Assembly (NCBI GenBank): GCA_001784175.1
Contig: MFPR01000041.1
Span: 1 to 64,000 of the forward strand
From: Candidatus Lindowbacteria bacterium RIFCSPLOWO2_12_FULL_62_27
GTDB lineage: Bacteria > Lindowbacteria > 2-12-FULL-62-27
Length of the DNA stretch: 64,000 nt
Direction of reading: 5' to 3'
A program made the translations under genes and the position numbers. The stretch's first letter is position 1. Each line of letters begins with the position of its first letter. Shown here one piece after another: positions 33,311 through 42,578 of the stretch. The notes under the pieces are model-generated. The model saw only the letters and a list, made by a program, of their open reading frames with translations. It ran no database searches and was not told where the DNA came from.

Positions 33311-35361
33311 TACTGGTATTTCCTCGCCACGTCCCGGTTGTAATAGGCCTCCAGATTCTCCGGATTCAGTTTCACCGCCTCCGCGAACGACTCGTAGGCC
33401 TTTTGCATGACGCCCTTCTTGAAATAGTAGGTGCCGAGAAGCGTGTAGGCTTCGCTCGATTTTGGATTGAACTCGATGCTCTTCTTGAGCGCGGCGAAAC
33501 ACTCGTCCAGGTTGCCCATCTGGAAATAGGTGCGCGCCATGTTGTAGAAAAGCGCCGAGTCCCGGAGGAGGATCCCGGCGGCCCTGTTGTAAGCTTCCAG
33601 GGCCGGCGGATAATCGCCCTTTTCGTGATAGAGGTTGCCGATTCCCTTGTGCACCGCCCCGTGGACCTCCGAGTCGGCGCTCGAGTCCAGGAGCCGGCGG
33701 TATTCGGACAGGGCCGTGGTCCAGAGTCTTTGCCGGTAGGCGGTGTGGGCCATCATGAACCGCGGGAACGGTTCGTTCGGCCGGAGTTCCGCGGCGAGTT
33801 TGTACGCCTCGAACGCCTTGCCGAGATGCTCGGCGTCGTTGAGGGTTTCCGCGAGGGACAAAACGAAGGTGTAATTGCCGGGCTCACGGTCGACGGCAAA
33901 CGATATTTCCTTGACGGCATCCTCCAGTTTTTTCGCGCGCCGGAGCGTGCGGGCGAGATTGTAATAGAGGTACGGCGCCTTGTTGAGATGGATGGCCTCG
34001 CGGAAGAGGAATTCGGCGCCGGCAAGGTTCCCCGAATCGTCAAAGACCGACGCCAGGCCCGACAGCGCGTCCGCCTTGAGCTGTCCCGGCGTTTCTTCGC
34101 GGCTGACTTCCGTGAGGACGCGGTTGAAAAATGCGTGGGCCTCCGCGAGGTTGCCGACACGATGGTAGAGATGCCCCAGCATGTAATTGAGGCGCTTGTG
34201 CCCGGGGATCCGGTCGTGCAGGGGCCGGATCAGGGTCAGGGCCTCCTGGTATTGCCCCAGGTCCGAGTGGAGCGTGACGGCGTTGAAGTACGCGTCGAGA
34301 TTGTCTGGGTCCATTTCGATGACGCGCTTGAAGGCCGCCAGGCCCTCCTCTTTTTTTCCGGATTTCTCCAGCACGACGCCCAGATTGAAGGTGGCGTCCA
34401 CGTCCTTGCTGGAAATCGCCAGGGCCGACCGGTAGTCGGCCGCCGCCTCCTCCCAGCGCGATTTCGCCTCGTGCGCCATGGCGCGGTTGAAGAGCGCGAG
34501 GTAGCGGAGGTAGGGGTCCGGCGCGGAGGCTTGAACGAGGGAGAAGTGCTCGATGGCCTGCACGTGGTTGCCGCTGTGAAGAAACGCCAATCCGAGATTG
34601 AGCCGCACTTCGGGGTCCTCCCGGAGCCTGAGCGATTCGTTGAACGACTGGATGGCCTCCGGGAATCTTCCCAACGTCGCGTGAATCTCGCCGAGTCCGG
34701 CGTGACTGGCCGCGAAATCCGGTTTCTCCCGGATGGCCATCTGAAACGACAATTGCGCCTTGTCGAACTCGCGCATGTGCAGGTACACGATGCCCAGGTT
34801 GTGATAGCCGTCCGGGAAGCTGCGATGGAAGGTGAGGGCGCGCTGCAGATAGGCGACGGCCTGTGCGTACCGGCCCTCGCCGTCCAGGATATGGGCGAGG
34901 TTGCTGTAGGCGATCGACAGAAGCTGCGTGTCGGCCGTGAGGCTGACGGCCCTTGTCAGTCTGTCCCTCGCCGCGTCGGCCTGGCCCGTCCGGAAATCGG
35001 ATTCGGCCTGGCGGATCAGCGTCTCGGCTTCGGCGCGCTGTTCGGCCACGCCCTGGCGGATTTCCGGAATGTCGGCGGATTCGACCGCCACTCTGGCCGG
35101 CTCCGGCGTCAGGATGGGCTGGGCGGGCGGAGTTTCCAGGACGAGTCCCACTTTTCGTTCCATGAGATAGGGCCGGAACTTGACGGCCCAGACGGTCATC
35201 CCCACGACCAGAAGCAGCGTCAGGCCGGCGGAAATCCATACCTGCTTTTGGCGGGCCAGAAACCCGACCATTCGCCGGAAAACTCCCGGTGCGCCCTCCG
35301 CGGGCGCCTGGCCCTCAAGAAGCGGGCTTTTTCTTTTTATAAATCGCGTCCAGAACGCCAT
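33310..35361 (-). CDS. Membrane-anchored multi-TPR protein
   Basis: 683 residues from ATG 35361 (a GGAG lies 10 nt upstream; ATG 35271 is an alternative). A single membrane segment (WISAGLTLLLVVGMTVWAV) follows a charged N-terminus, and the remaining 600 residues are about a dozen TPR units, such as PDGYHNLGIVYLHMREFDKA and YYNLARTLRRAKKLEDAV. It should act as a protein-protein scaffold on the outer face of the inner membrane. The start overlaps the end of nusB by 47 nt and the stop overlaps the PHP gene (TAATG). No enzymatic domain is visible. Confidence 0.85.
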   Translation of the reverse strand: MAFWTRFIKRKSPLLEGQAPAEGAPGVFRRMVGFLARQKQVWISAGLTLLLVVGMTVWAVKFRPYLMERKVGLVLETPPAQPILTPEPARVAVESADIPEIRQGVAEQRAEAETLIRQAESDFRTGQADAARDRLTRAVSLTADTQLLSIAYSNLAHILDGEGRYAQAVAYLQRALTFHRSFPDGYHNLGIVYLHMREFDKAQLSFQMAIREKPDFAASHAGLGEIHATLGRFPEAIQSFNESLRLREDPEVRLNLGLAFLHSGNHVQAIEHFSLVQASAPDPYLRYLALFNRAMAHEAKSRWEEAAADYRSALAISSKDVDATFNLGVVLEKSGKKEEGLAAFKRVIEMDPDNLDAYFNAVTLHSDLGQYQEALTLIRPLHDRIPGHKRLNYMLGHLYHRVGNLAEAHAFFNRVLTEVSREETPGQLKADALSGLASVFDDSGNLAGAEFLFREAIHLNKAPYLYYNLARTLRRAKKLEDAVKEISFAVDREPGNYTFVLSLAETLNDAEHLGKAFEAYKLAAELRPNEPFPRFMMAHTAYRQRLWTTALSEYRRLLDSSADSEVHGAVHKGIGNLYHEKGDYPPALEAYNRAAGILLRDSALFYNMARTYFQMGNLDECFAALKKSIEFNPKSSEAYTLLGTYYFKKGVMQKAYESFAEAVKLNPENLEAYYNRDVARKYQ

Positions 35362-35776
35362 TGACGAATTTCTCCGAATTCTTTGTCCCGAATTCCTTCG
35401 ACAGCCGGATCGCCTCGTCGATCGCAACGATCGGCGGAACGCCCAGGTTCCCCTCCAGCTCCGTCAGGCCCACCCTCAGGATGCACCGCTCCACCGGCGT
35501 GACCCGCTCCAGCGTCCAGGAAGAAAGCACCGATTGGATGGCGCTGTCGGTCGATTCGGTGGACGAGAGCGTTTCAAGCAATTTGCGCGCGTAGGATTCG
35601 ATCTCCTTGTCGGCCGGTTCGTTTTGCAGGAGGGTTTCGAGTTCGGCGGCCGCGCCGGCCTCCCCGCCTTTCAACTCCGCCGCGTAAAGGGCCTGAACCG
35701 CGAGCGCGCGGGCCGAATGCCGTTTGGGCGCGGTCGAGCCGCGCCGGTCCTCAGGCGTGTCGCCCCTCTCAGGAAT
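35315..35776 (-). CDS. nusB: Transcription antitermination protein NusB, non-canonical start
   Basis: RVTPVERCILRVGLTELEG, VPPIVAIDEAIRLSKEFG and KFVNGVLDAI are NusB signatures. The conserved first helix (RHSARALAVQALYAAEL) is encoded at 35677-35722, yet no ATG, GTG or TTG exists in this frame between it and the upstream in-frame stop at 35840. The first usual start, TTG 35674, would delete the helix. ATT at 35776 (as used by E. coli infC and pcnB), overlapping the ribH stop, gives 153 residues, a normal NusB length; ACG 35758 or ATC 35806 are alternatives. NusB binds boxA RNA with NusE during rRNA transcription. The ribH-nusB order is common. Confidence 0.82.
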   Translation of the reverse strand: MPERGDTPEDRRGSTAPKRHSARALAVQALYAAELKGGEAGAAAELETLLQNEPADKEIESYARKLLETLSSTESTDSAIQSVLSSWTLERVTPVERCILRVGLTELEGNLGVPPIVAIDEAIRLSKEFGTKNSEKFVNGVLDAIYKKKKPAS

Positions 35777-36338
35777 GGGCCGCGACGGGCTGGGCCAAGC
35801 CCGGATGGGCGGTCCGGCGGTAGGTGGCGATGAGTTTGATCAGCGCGTCCGCCGCCTCCGAACCGAGATTTCCAAGTTTCCCGCCGGCCCGGTCCTGCGC
35901 CTGCTTGCGATTGTCCACGGCGAGGATGCCGAAGGTCACGGCAACGTCTCCCGCCGCCGACAGCCGCCCGACGCCCTCCCGGACCTGCTGTACGACCAGA
36001 TCGTAGTGCTCGGTCTGGCCGCGGATGACACAGCCGATCGCCATCAGGCCGTCGTACCGGCGGCTTCTGGCCAGCCGGGTCAGAAGTCCCGAAATTTCAA
36101 ATGCGCCCGGAACGTCGAATCTCTCCATTTGCGCGCCGGCTTTTTGAAATACCGCCGCCGCTCCCTCCGACAGCTTGTCGGTGATGTCCGAGTGGAACTT
36201 GGACACGACCACCGCCACCTTGGTGCCCCAAACTTCCGCCGGCGACTTCGCGGCGGGCGGCAATGGCGCCGGCCGCTTCGCGGCGCGCGGCGTGGCAGCA
36301 GGCGCCGCCGGTTTTTTCCGAGCGTTTTCCTGTCTCAC
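35769..36338 (-). CDS. ribH: 6,7-dimethyl-8-ribityllumazine synthase
   Basis: 189 residues. VAVVVSKFHSDIT, FDVPGAFEISGLLTRLA, AIGCVIRGQTEHYDLVV and VTFGILAVDNRKQAQDRAG are lumazine synthase motifs in order. It condenses the butanone phosphate made by RibB with the pyrimidine from RibD. An Ala/Pro/Lys-rich N-terminal extension of about 36 residues precedes the domain. Located 15 nt after ribBA; its stop overlaps the likely nusB start. Confidence 0.95.
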   Translation of the reverse strand: MRQENARKKPAAPAATPRAAKRPAPLPPAAKSPAEVWGTKVAVVVSKFHSDITDKLSEGAAAVFQKAGAQMERFDVPGAFEISGLLTRLARSRRYDGLMAIGCVIRGQTEHYDLVVQQVREGVGRLSAAGDVAVTFGILAVDNRKQAQDRAGGKLGNLGSEAADALIKLIATYRRTAHPGLAQPVAAHS

Positions 36339-36353
36339 GTTGTTTTCCTCCTT

Positions 36354-37580
36354 TTAAATCTGATCGTCGAGTTGAATGAGATGCCCCAGCTTTTCCTTCT
36401 TGGTGCGCAAATAGTCCAGATTATTTTCCGTCGGCGTCGTCTGGATCGGCACCTGCTCGACGATCTCAAGACCGTAGCCTTTGAGTCCAACCACCTTCTT
36501 CGGATTGTTCGTCAACAGCCGGATGGTCGAAAGTCCGAGATCCACGAGGATCTGGGCGCCGACGCCGTAATCCCGGAGGTCCGCCGCAAATCCGAGTTTG
36601 CGGTTCGCCTCCACCGTGTCGAGTCCCTGGTCCTGCAGCGCATAGGCGCGGATCTTGTTCGCAAGGCCGATGCCACGGCCTTCCTGGCGGATGTACAGCA
36701 CGACCCCGGCGCCGGCGGCCTCGACTGCGGTCATGGCCGCGGACAACTGGTCTCCGCAGTCGCATCGCTCGGAGCCGAAGACGTCACCGGTCAGGCACTC
36801 GGAATGGACCCGCACGAGGACGTTCGATTTGCCGCGCACGTCGCCCTTCACGACCGCCAGATGCTCCTTGCCCTCGATGTCGTCTTTGTACAATTTCAGG
36901 CTGAACTGCCCGTGTCGGGTCGGAAAATTCGCCTCCGACTGAAGATGCACCAGTTTCTCCGTCCGCGCACGAAACGCGATGAGGTCCCGGATCGCGATGA
37001 TCCGCAGGTCATGTTTTTTCGCGAAGACCGCCAGGTCCGGCAGGCGCGCCATCGTGCCGTCGTCTTTCATGATCTCGCAAATGACGCCGGCCGGGGCGCT
37101 CCCGGCCAGCCGCGCCAGATCGATCGCCGCCTCCGTGTGGCCCGCACGCTTGAGGACCCCGCCCGGCTCCGCGCGCAATGGAAAAATGTGGCCCGGCCGG
37201 ATGAAATCGGATTCGCTGCTGGAAAGGTCCGCGAGTTTCCGGATGGTCCCGGCGCGGTCATGCGCCGAGATGCCGGTGGTCGTGCCGGCCCGGGCGTCAA
37301 CCGAAATCGTGAAGGCGGTCCGGAGGCGGTCCCGCTCGGGGCTGTCCTGCGGCAGAAGGTCAAGCCCGAGTTCATGGCACCGCTTGGCGGTTAACGGCGC
37401 GCAGACCAGTCCCCGGCCGTGGGTGGCCATGAACGCCACAGCTTCCGGCGTGACCTTGTCCGCCGCCATCACGAGGTCGCCCTCATTCTCCCGGTCCTCG
37501 TCGTCGACGACGATCACCATGAGTCCCGCTCGAATGTCGGCGATCGCCTTTTCGATCGTGGACAAAATATTCTGGTCCAT
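36354..37580 (-). CDS. ribBA: Bifunctional DHBP synthase / GTP cyclohydrolase II
   Basis: 408 residues. The N-terminal half has [20 protein letters not shown] and [12 protein letters not shown] (RibB, makes 3,4-dihydroxy-2-butanone 4-phosphate from ribulose 5-phosphate). The C-terminal half has [19 protein letters not shown] (zinc cysteines), [18 protein letters not shown] and [13 protein letters not shown] (RibA, opens GTP). It supplies both precursors of riboflavin. Lies 11 nt after ribE. Confidence 0.96.
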   Translation of the reverse strand: MDQNILSTIEKAIADIRAGLMVIVVDDEDRENEGDLVMAADKVTPEAVAFMATHGRGLVCAPLTAKRCHELGLDLLPQDSPERDRLRTAFTISVDARAGTTTGISAHDRAGTIRKLADLSSSESDFIRPGHIFPLRAEPGGVLKRAGHTEAAIDLARLAGSAPAGVICEIMKDDGTMARLPDLAVFAKKHDLRIIAIRDLIAFRARTEKLVHLQSEANFPTRHGQFSLKLYKDDIEGKEHLAVVKGDVRGKSNVLVRVHSECLTGDVFGSERCDCGDQLSAAMTAVEAAGAGVVLYIRQEGRGIGLANKIRAYALQDQGLDTVEANRKLGFAADLRDYGVGAQILVDLGLSTIRLLTNNPKKVVGLKGYGLEIVEQVPIQTTPTENNLDYLRTKKEKLGHLIQLDDQI

Positions 37581-37591
37581 ATCTCTTTTCC

Positions 37592-38173
37592 TTACTTTCG
37601 TGTTGTTCGTGCACCTAGCGTATATCTAGCAAGGACATCGACTTCCAGATTTACACGAGCGCCCGGTTTCAATACCCTGAAATTCGTACGCCGAAGCGTT
37701 TCCGGAATCAGGGCAAAGGTAGCGTCTTTACCATACCGGGAGGCGATCGTCAAGCTGACGCCGTTGACGGCGATCGAGCCCTTTTCGGCGATGTATCGGC
37801 ACAGCCGGGCGGGCGCCCGGATGGTCAGAATCCCCGGAACGGGCCGGGTCACGCGAACGATCCCGACTCCGTCCACATGGCCCAGCACCGGATGGCCGTG
37901 GATCCGGTCGCTCAGGCGCATCGGCAGCTCGAGGTTCACCGGCCGGCCGGGCCGCAGCCACCGGAAGGTCGTCCGCCGGATGGTTTCGGGCGACAGGTCC
38001 ACGCTGAACGTCTGCCGGGTCCGCCGGGTGACGGTCAGGCACACGCCGTCGACGGCGATCGAGTCGCCGGGCCGAAGCCGCCATGCGAGTTGGGGCGAAA
38101 AAACCCGCAAGCGGCCGCGCGAAAGATCGAGATACACGATGACGCCCTGATGCCGGATGATCCCGCAGAACAT
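37592..38173 (-). CDS. ribE: Riboflavin synthase alpha chain
   Basis: 193 residues with two repeated lumazine-binding domains. The start [12 protein letters not shown] replaces the usual [19 protein letters not shown] and [13 protein letters not shown] are the two paired motifs. It dismutates two lumazines to riboflavin. Follows ribD by 9 nt. Confidence 0.95.
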   Translation of the reverse strand: MFCGIIRHQGVIVYLDLSRGRLRVFSPQLAWRLRPGDSIAVDGVCLTVTRRTRQTFSVDLSPETIRRTTFRWLRPGRPVNLELPMRLSDRIHGHPVLGHVDGVGIVRVTRPVPGILTIRAPARLCRYIAEKGSIAVNGVSLTIASRYGKDATFALIPETLRRTNFRVLKPGARVNLEVDVLARYTLGARTTRK

Positions 38174-38182
38174 GGGGCTATC

Positions 38183-39220
38183 TTACATTGGAGAAAATCT
38201 TAAAAGTATGTCTTTCCCGAATTTTTTTTCGCCGGTCAGCCGCCAGTTCTTTCCCCCCTTTACAAGGGGGGATAAAGGGGGGTCGATGTGCCTTTCACCG
38301 AACGCGCCGAGACCGCCGTGCCCGATGACTTTGGGGGATGCAAACAGGAGAATCTCATCCACAAGGCCGGCCTTGAGGAAGGACCGCGCAGTTTGGGCGC
38401 CGCCTTCGACCAGGAGATGCACGATGCCGCGCTGGGCCAGCCGCCGAACCAGCCGGTCCGGCGAGTCGGACATCACCCACGCGGGAGCGTGTCCATCACG
38501 GAATATCCGCAGATCGCGCCGAACCTGGCCCCGGCCGCTGAGCACGATGCGCGCCGCCGTCCGGCGCCGTCCGGTGGCGAAGGGGCTTCGGATGGTCAGG
38601 CGAGGGTTGTCGATTTCCGCAGTGCGCCGTCCAACAAGAATGGCATCGACGCGGCTGCGGATTCTCTGTACCTCCGCGCGCGATTCCGGGCCTGTGATCC
38701 ACGAAGGCCGGCCCCGCCGATGGGTGATTTTGCCGTCCGTGCTGACGGCAAGTTTGAGCGTCACATAACATCGGCCTGCTTGATGGAACGTCCGGTACGG
38801 CGCATAAAATGAATGCACCCGCGGATCGTCCAGCACTTGGACCCGGACGCCGGCCCGCCGGAGTCTCCGAACGCCGCGCCCGGACACGATGGCATGCGGA
38901 TCGAGCGTCCCGACCAGGACGCGTCGGAGGCCGGCCTGCAGAATCGCCCGCGTGCAGGGTGGCGTCTTGCCGAAATGATCGCACGGCTCCAGCGTGACGG
39001 CCATCGTCGCGCCTCTCAACGGCGCGCCACGCCTCTCTGCATCCCGCAACGCTTCAACCTCCGCATGCGGCCCGCCGAATCGCCGGTGATGCCCCCGCGC
39101 GACCACACGGCCCTTCCGGACAATCACCGCGCCCACGGCCGGGTTGGGTGATGTGTCTCCCAACCCTTTCGCCGCCTCCCGCAGCGCGGCGGCCATCCAC
39201 TTTGTTTCCCCTCGATTCAT
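38183..39220 (-). CDS. ribD: Riboflavin biosynthesis deaminase/reductase
   Basis: 345 residues. The deaminase half has NPAVGAVIVRKGRVV, GGPHAEVEAL and LEPCDHFGKTPPC (zinc ligands His and two Cys). The reductase half has VTLKLAVSTDGKI, DAILVGRRTAEIDNP and LLVEGGAQTARSFL. Near the C-terminus a dispersed C/G-run repeat is translated in frame as PPLSPLVKGGKN, so the last 30 residues are atypical. The ATG overlaps the ftsY stop (ATGA, 39217-39220). No FMN riboswitch was recognised upstream. Confidence 0.94.
   Translation of the reverse strand: MNRGETKWMAAALREAAKGLGDTSPNPAVGAVIVRKGRVVARGHHRRFGGPHAEVEALRDAERRGAPLRGATMAVTLEPCDHFGKTPPCTRAILQAGLRRVLVGTLDPHAIVSGRGVRRLRRAGVRVQVLDDPRVHSFYAPYRTFHQAGRCYVTLKLAVSTDGKITHRRGRPSWITGPESRAEVQRIRSRVDAILVGRRTAEIDNPRLTIRSPFATGRRRTAARIVLSGRGQVRRDLRIFRDGHAPAWVMSDSPDRLVRRLAQRGIVHLLVEGGAQTARSFLKAGLVDEILLFASPKVIGHGGLGAFGERHIDPPLSPLVKGGKNWRLTGEKKFGKDILLRFSPM
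38253..38283. repeat. C-run/G-run dispersed repeat inside ribD
   Basis: CCCCCC, a short T/A-rich loop, GGGGGG, ATAAA, GGGGGG. The same pattern occurs at 47668-47699 and 48450-48480 and, in the other orientation, at 51045-51076. Here it is part of the ribD reading frame. Confidence 0.75.
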
Positions 39221-40101
39221 CCTCCGATCAGGCCTTCAACAAACGCATCTGCGTCAAACGGCGACAGGGCGTCAAGCGTCTCGCCGGTGCCGGCCCATTT
39301 GACCGGGACGTTCGGGAGTTGCTCGCCGATGCTGACGAGAAACCCGGCCTTGGCGGACGCGTCGAGTTTGGTGACGATGAGACCGGTGAGATGGAGCGCG
39401 TCATGAAAGGCTTTGGCCTGCGCGAGCGCGTTCTGGCCCGCGGTCCCGTCCAGGACCAGGAGCCGTTCCGCCAGGGAAGACGGCGCGCATTTATCGCAGC
39501 TTTTCGACATCTTGGCCAGTTCCTCGATGAGCGAGGTTTTCGTGTGGAGCCGGCCCGCGGTGTCGACGATGACGAGGTCGGCGCCGCGGATTTCTTTGTC
39601 CGAAAGCGCGTCGAAAATGACCGCGGACGGATGCGCGCCTTCCTGCATCGCAAACACGGGGACGCCCGCGCGCCCGGCCCAGATCTGCAACTGCTCGATG
39701 GCCGCGGCGCGGAACGTGTCGGCGGCGACGAGCGCCGCGCGTTTGCCTTCGGATTTGTACCGCGCGGCCAGCTTGGCCGCGGTGGTGGTTTTGCCGGACC
39801 CGTTGGTTCCGAGGAGAAACCAGACGGTCGGCGGGACCGGCGAAAATTGCGGGAGGCCGTTCATGAGAAACCGGCTTCGGAGAATCTCCTTGAGCGCCGC
39901 CTGCACGTCTTCCGGCGAGGCCGGTTTTCGCCCGCGGATTTCTTCGATGACGGCTGCGGCGGTCGAGGGCCCGGCATCCGCGAGGATCAGCCGGTCCTCC
40001 AGCTCAACGAGAATTTCTTCGGGAACCTTGGACCGGAACGCCCCGGAGATCACATCCTTCGTCTTCGCCAGCGCCCGGCGGAAAAAGCCTTTGATGTCCA
40101 T
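39217..40101 (-). CDS. ftsY: Signal recognition particle receptor FtsY
   Basis: 294 residues from ATG 40101; the frame upstream to 40164 is only the dispersed repeat. GTNGSGKTTTAAKLA (G1), VAADTFRAAAIEQL (G2), VIVDTAGRLHTK (G3) and IVTKLDASAKAG (G4) define an SRP GTPase of the NG type. It docks ribosome-SRP complexes at the membrane. The acidic A domain of E. coli FtsY is absent, as in many lineages. It leads directly into ribD with an ATGA overlap. Confidence 0.95.
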   Translation of the reverse strand: MDIKGFFRRALAKTKDVISGAFRSKVPEEILVELEDRLILADAGPSTAAAVIEEIRGRKPASPEDVQAALKEILRSRFLMNGLPQFSPVPPTVWFLLGTNGSGKTTTAAKLAARYKSEGKRAALVAADTFRAAAIEQLQIWAGRAGVPVFAMQEGAHPSAVIFDALSDKEIRGADLVIVDTAGRLHTKTSLIEELAKMSKSCDKCAPSSLAERLLVLDGTAGQNALAQAKAFHDALHLTGLIVTKLDASAKAGFLVSIGEQLPNVPVKWAGTGETLDALSPFDADAFVEGLIGG

Positions 40102-40116
40102 CAGACGCAACTGGTG

Positions 40117-40241
40117 TCCCCCTCTCCCGCCTCTGGCGGGAGAGGGTTGGGGTGAGGGTGGCACGATGTGGTCGTCGCCGGCCGCGCCCCCCTCACCTCA
40201 ATCCTCTCCCCCCTGCGGGGGGAGAGGAGGTGAATAGTTAC
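40117..40241. repeat. Composite palindromic dispersed repeat, reverse orientation
   Basis: Contains both palindromes of the family: CCCTCTCCCGCC/GGCGGGAGAGGG at the left and CCTCTCCCCCC/GGGGGGAGAGG at the right, joined by a variable spacer, and ends GGTGAATAGTTA. It fills most of the 142-nt gap between ftsY and hisH. Confidence 0.88.
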
Positions 40242-40243
40242 CA

Positions 40244-40861
40244 TCAGACGCTTTGCAGAAAGGATGTGAGCATCGCCCGGCCGGCGGCTTGGCTTTTTTC
40301 GGGATGGAACTGCACGGCGAAAATGTTCTCCGACTGGACGGCGCACGCGAACGCCCCGCCATACTCGCAGGTCGCGACGACCGCCGAAGAATCCGCCGGC
40401 GCCGGATAGTAGCTGTGGACGAAATAAAAAAACGGCGGAACGCCCTGCCCGCCCTGCGCCTTAAGCGCGGCGTTCGGCCTGATTGGCTGAACTTCGTTCC
40501 AGCCCATGTGGGGAACGATGAGATCGCCGCGAAATCGGACGACCCGGCCCCGCAGCCAGCCAAGACCCCGGACGCCGGGCGCTTCCTCGCTTTCCTCCAT
40601 CAGAATCTGGCAGCCGATGCAGATGCCGAGGTATGGGATTTTCTCGACGAGGACTTTTTTCCGCAGCACTTCCTCAAACCCGCGCCGCCGTATCTGATCC
40701 ATCGCCTGCCCGAAGTGCCCCTGCCCCGGCACGACGATCACGTCCGGCCGGCCCAACTCCGCGCCGGCCCGCACCTGCGTCACGCGCGCGCCGGCGGCCT
40801 CGAGTGCCTTCTCGACACTGCGCAGATTGGAGGCGCCGTAGTCAATCAGGGCCGCCTGCAT
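40244..40861 (-). CDS. hisH: Imidazole glycerol phosphate synthase glutaminase subunit
   Basis: 205 residues. IDYGASNLRSVEKALEAAG, VPGQGHFGQAMDQIR, the nucleophile Cys region LGICIGCQILMEESEE and the catalytic AVQFHPEKSQ identify a class I glutamine amidotransferase of HisH type. It delivers ammonia to HisF, which is not in this window. It begins 6 nt after hisB and is the last his gene of the unit. Confidence 0.94.
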   Translation of the reverse strand: MQAALIDYGASNLRSVEKALEAAGARVTQVRAGAELGRPDVIVVPGQGHFGQAMDQIRRRGFEEVLRKKVLVEKIPYLGICIGCQILMEESEEAPGVRGLGWLRGRVVRFRGDLIVPHMGWNEVQPIRPNAALKAQGGQGVPPFFYFVHSYYPAPADSSAVVATCEYGGAFACAVQSENIFAVQFHPEKSQAAGRAMLTSFLQSV

Positions 40862-40867
40862 GAAACT

Positions 40868-41509
40868 CTAGAGAACGCCTTTGGTCGAGGGAACTCCGGA
40901 CACGCGCGGGTCGTAGGACGCGGCAAGCCGCAGCGCCCGCGCGGCGGCCTTGAACAGCGCCTCAATGCCGTGGTGGGCGTTCTGGCCCCGCCGAAGATAC
41001 AGGTGGAGCGTCGTTTCGGAGCTGGTCGAAAAGGCTTCGAAAAATTCGTGCACCAGCGACACGGGGAAATCTCCGATCCGCTCGTCCGACGCGGCGCCGC
41101 TCCGGGACGCGCCGAATTGCACTTCGTACACCAGCACCGGCCGGCCGGAAAGATCCACGACGCATTCGGCCAGCGCCTCGTCCATCGGAATGACCGCCGA
41201 CCCGAATCGCGTGATGCCCGCCTTGTCGCCCAGGGCCTGCTTGAAGGCCTGGCCCATCACGAGGCCGATGTCCTCGACCGTGTGGTGAAAGTCGACGCGC
41301 AGGTCGCCGGCGGCGTGAATCTTGAGATTGAAGAGGCCGTGCTTGGTAAACGTTTCCAGCATGTGATCGAGAAATCCCATGCCGGTGTCGACGGCGTAGT
41401 TTCCCGTCCCATCGATCGCCAGGGCGACCTTGATCGACGTCTCCTTGGTTTTGCGCTCCAGCGCAGCCTGCCGGACGGGCCGTCGCACGATTTTGATCAC
41501 GGGTGGCAT
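40868..41509 (-). CDS. hisB: Imidazoleglycerol-phosphate dehydratase
   Basis: 213 residues. GFLDHMLETFTKHGLFNL, GDLRVDFHHTVEDIGLVMG and the C-terminal AHHGIEALFKAAARAL motifs give the paired manganese-binding histidines of HisB. It is monofunctional, with no histidinol phosphatase domain. The start overlaps the end of hisC by 13 nt. Confidence 0.95.
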   Translation of the reverse strand: MPPVIKIVRRPVRQAALERKTKETSIKVALAIDGTGNYAVDTGMGFLDHMLETFTKHGLFNLKIHAAGDLRVDFHHTVEDIGLVMGQAFKQALGDKAGITRFGSAVIPMDEALAECVVDLSGRPVLVYEVQFGASRSGAASDERIGDFPVSLVHEFFEAFSTSSETTLHLYLRRGQNAHHGIEALFKAAARALRLAASYDPRVSGVPSTKGVL

Positions 41510-42549
41510 CCACGTTCCTCCAATTCGCCGAGGGCTTTGGCCAGCCGCCGCATTTCGGCCGGCCGGCCGACGGTGATCCGGACAAACGACCGTAACTTGG
41601 TCTCCGAAAACGTCTTGATCAGTATACCGCGCGCGCGGAGAAATTCAAAAAGTTTTTTGGCGGCCGAACAGCGCACCAGAACAAAATTGGCGTCCGTCCG
41701 GCAGGCCGCGAGGCTCGGGGCGTCGGAACACCATCCGGCCAGCCGCCGCAGGAGGGCTTGGCGCTCAGACAGGATCGTCCGGATGTTTTTCCGGATCGCG
41801 CCGGATTCCGACAGCGTCGTCAGCGCCAGTGCCTGGCCCAGGCCCGACAGATTGTAGGGCAGCCGGACGACGTGCAGAAACCGCGTGAGGCGCGGGCACG
41901 CGATCGCCAGGCCCACGCGACCGAGCGCGATGCCGAGGGCTTTGGAAAACGTGCGAAGGATCACGAGATTGGGAAAGCGGCGGAGGAGCGGGAGAAAAGT
42001 TTTCCCGGAAAAATCGACGTAGGCCTCGTCCACCACCACGACGCCTTGTGCCCGGCGGCAGATGTCGATCAGAATTTCCCTGGAAAAACAATTGGCCGTC
42101 GGGTTGTTCGGATAGGCGAAAAACCACAGCGCCGCCCCGCGAAGCAGTTTGGGATTCCGGAAAGCGTCTGTCAGGTCGAAGGATTCGTTCAACGGCAGTT
42201 GGACGACCCGCGCGCCGCGGATTCGGGCCAGCCGCTCGTACATGACGAACGTCGGGTCCGGAACGACCACCTGGCCGCCGCGCGGTACGAATGCGTCGAT
42301 CAGACAGCCGATCAGCTCGTCCGAGCCGCTGCCCGCCACGATCCAGTCCGCCGGCACGCCCAGCCGCCGCCCCACGGCCCGCCGAAGCTCCGTGGAGGGG
42401 CCGTCGGGATAGCGGTTGAAGACGAGGCGCCGGATCCGGCCCAGAAATTTTTGCCGCACGCGCTCCGGCAGGTCGAAGGGGCTTTCGTTGGCGTCCAGTG
42501 AAATGACGCGCCCGCCGCCCAACCGGGGCGGCGGCAGGTAAGGCGCCAT
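41497..42549 (-). CDS. hisC: Histidinol-phosphate aminotransferase
   Basis: About 350 residues from ATG 42549. SLDANESPFDLPERV, IVAGSGSDELIGCLIDAF, FFAYPNNPTANCF, VVVDEAYVDFSGKTFLPL and LRTFSKALGIALGRVG (PLP lysine) define a class I/II aminotransferase of HisC type. The codons just upstream read IDIRINPNVRG, which looks like the normal HisC N-terminus, but no ATG, GTG or TTG precedes them after the hisD stop at 42579. A non-canonical start is therefore possible, as for nusB. Confidence 0.92.
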   Translation of the reverse strand: MAPYLPPPRLGGGRVISLDANESPFDLPERVRQKFLGRIRRLVFNRYPDGPSTELRRAVGRRLGVPADWIVAGSGSDELIGCLIDAFVPRGGQVVVPDPTFVMYERLARIRGARVVQLPLNESFDLTDAFRNPKLLRGAALWFFAYPNNPTANCFSREILIDICRRAQGVVVVDEAYVDFSGKTFLPLLRRFPNLVILRTFSKALGIALGRVGLAIACPRLTRFLHVVRLPYNLSGLGQALALTTLSESGAIRKNIRTILSERQALLRRLAGWCSDAPSLAACRTDANFVLVRCSAAKKLFEFLRARGILIKTFSETKLRSFVRITVGRPAEMRRLAKALGELEERGCHP

Positions 42550-42578
42550 GCCGCGGACGTTCGGGTTGATTCGGATGT

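Noticed and set aside
33403-35364. 653-codon plus-strand frame opposite the TPR gene
   Set aside because: It mirrors the TPR codon pattern (Val/Arg/Glu-rich, no motif); the minus strand has clear TPR units and a membrane anchor.
35724-37394. 556-codon plus-strand frame opposite ribH and ribBA
   Set aside because: Antisense shadow; riboflavin enzymes on the minus strand are unmistakable.
39220-40101. FMN riboswitch before the riboflavin genes
   Set aside because: ribD is directly overlapped by ftsY, and the upstream gap holds only the dispersed repeat; no RFN-type conserved boxes were seen.
40253-41857. 534-codon plus-strand frame opposite hisH, hisB and hisC
   Set aside because: Spans three genes whose minus-strand motifs are complete.
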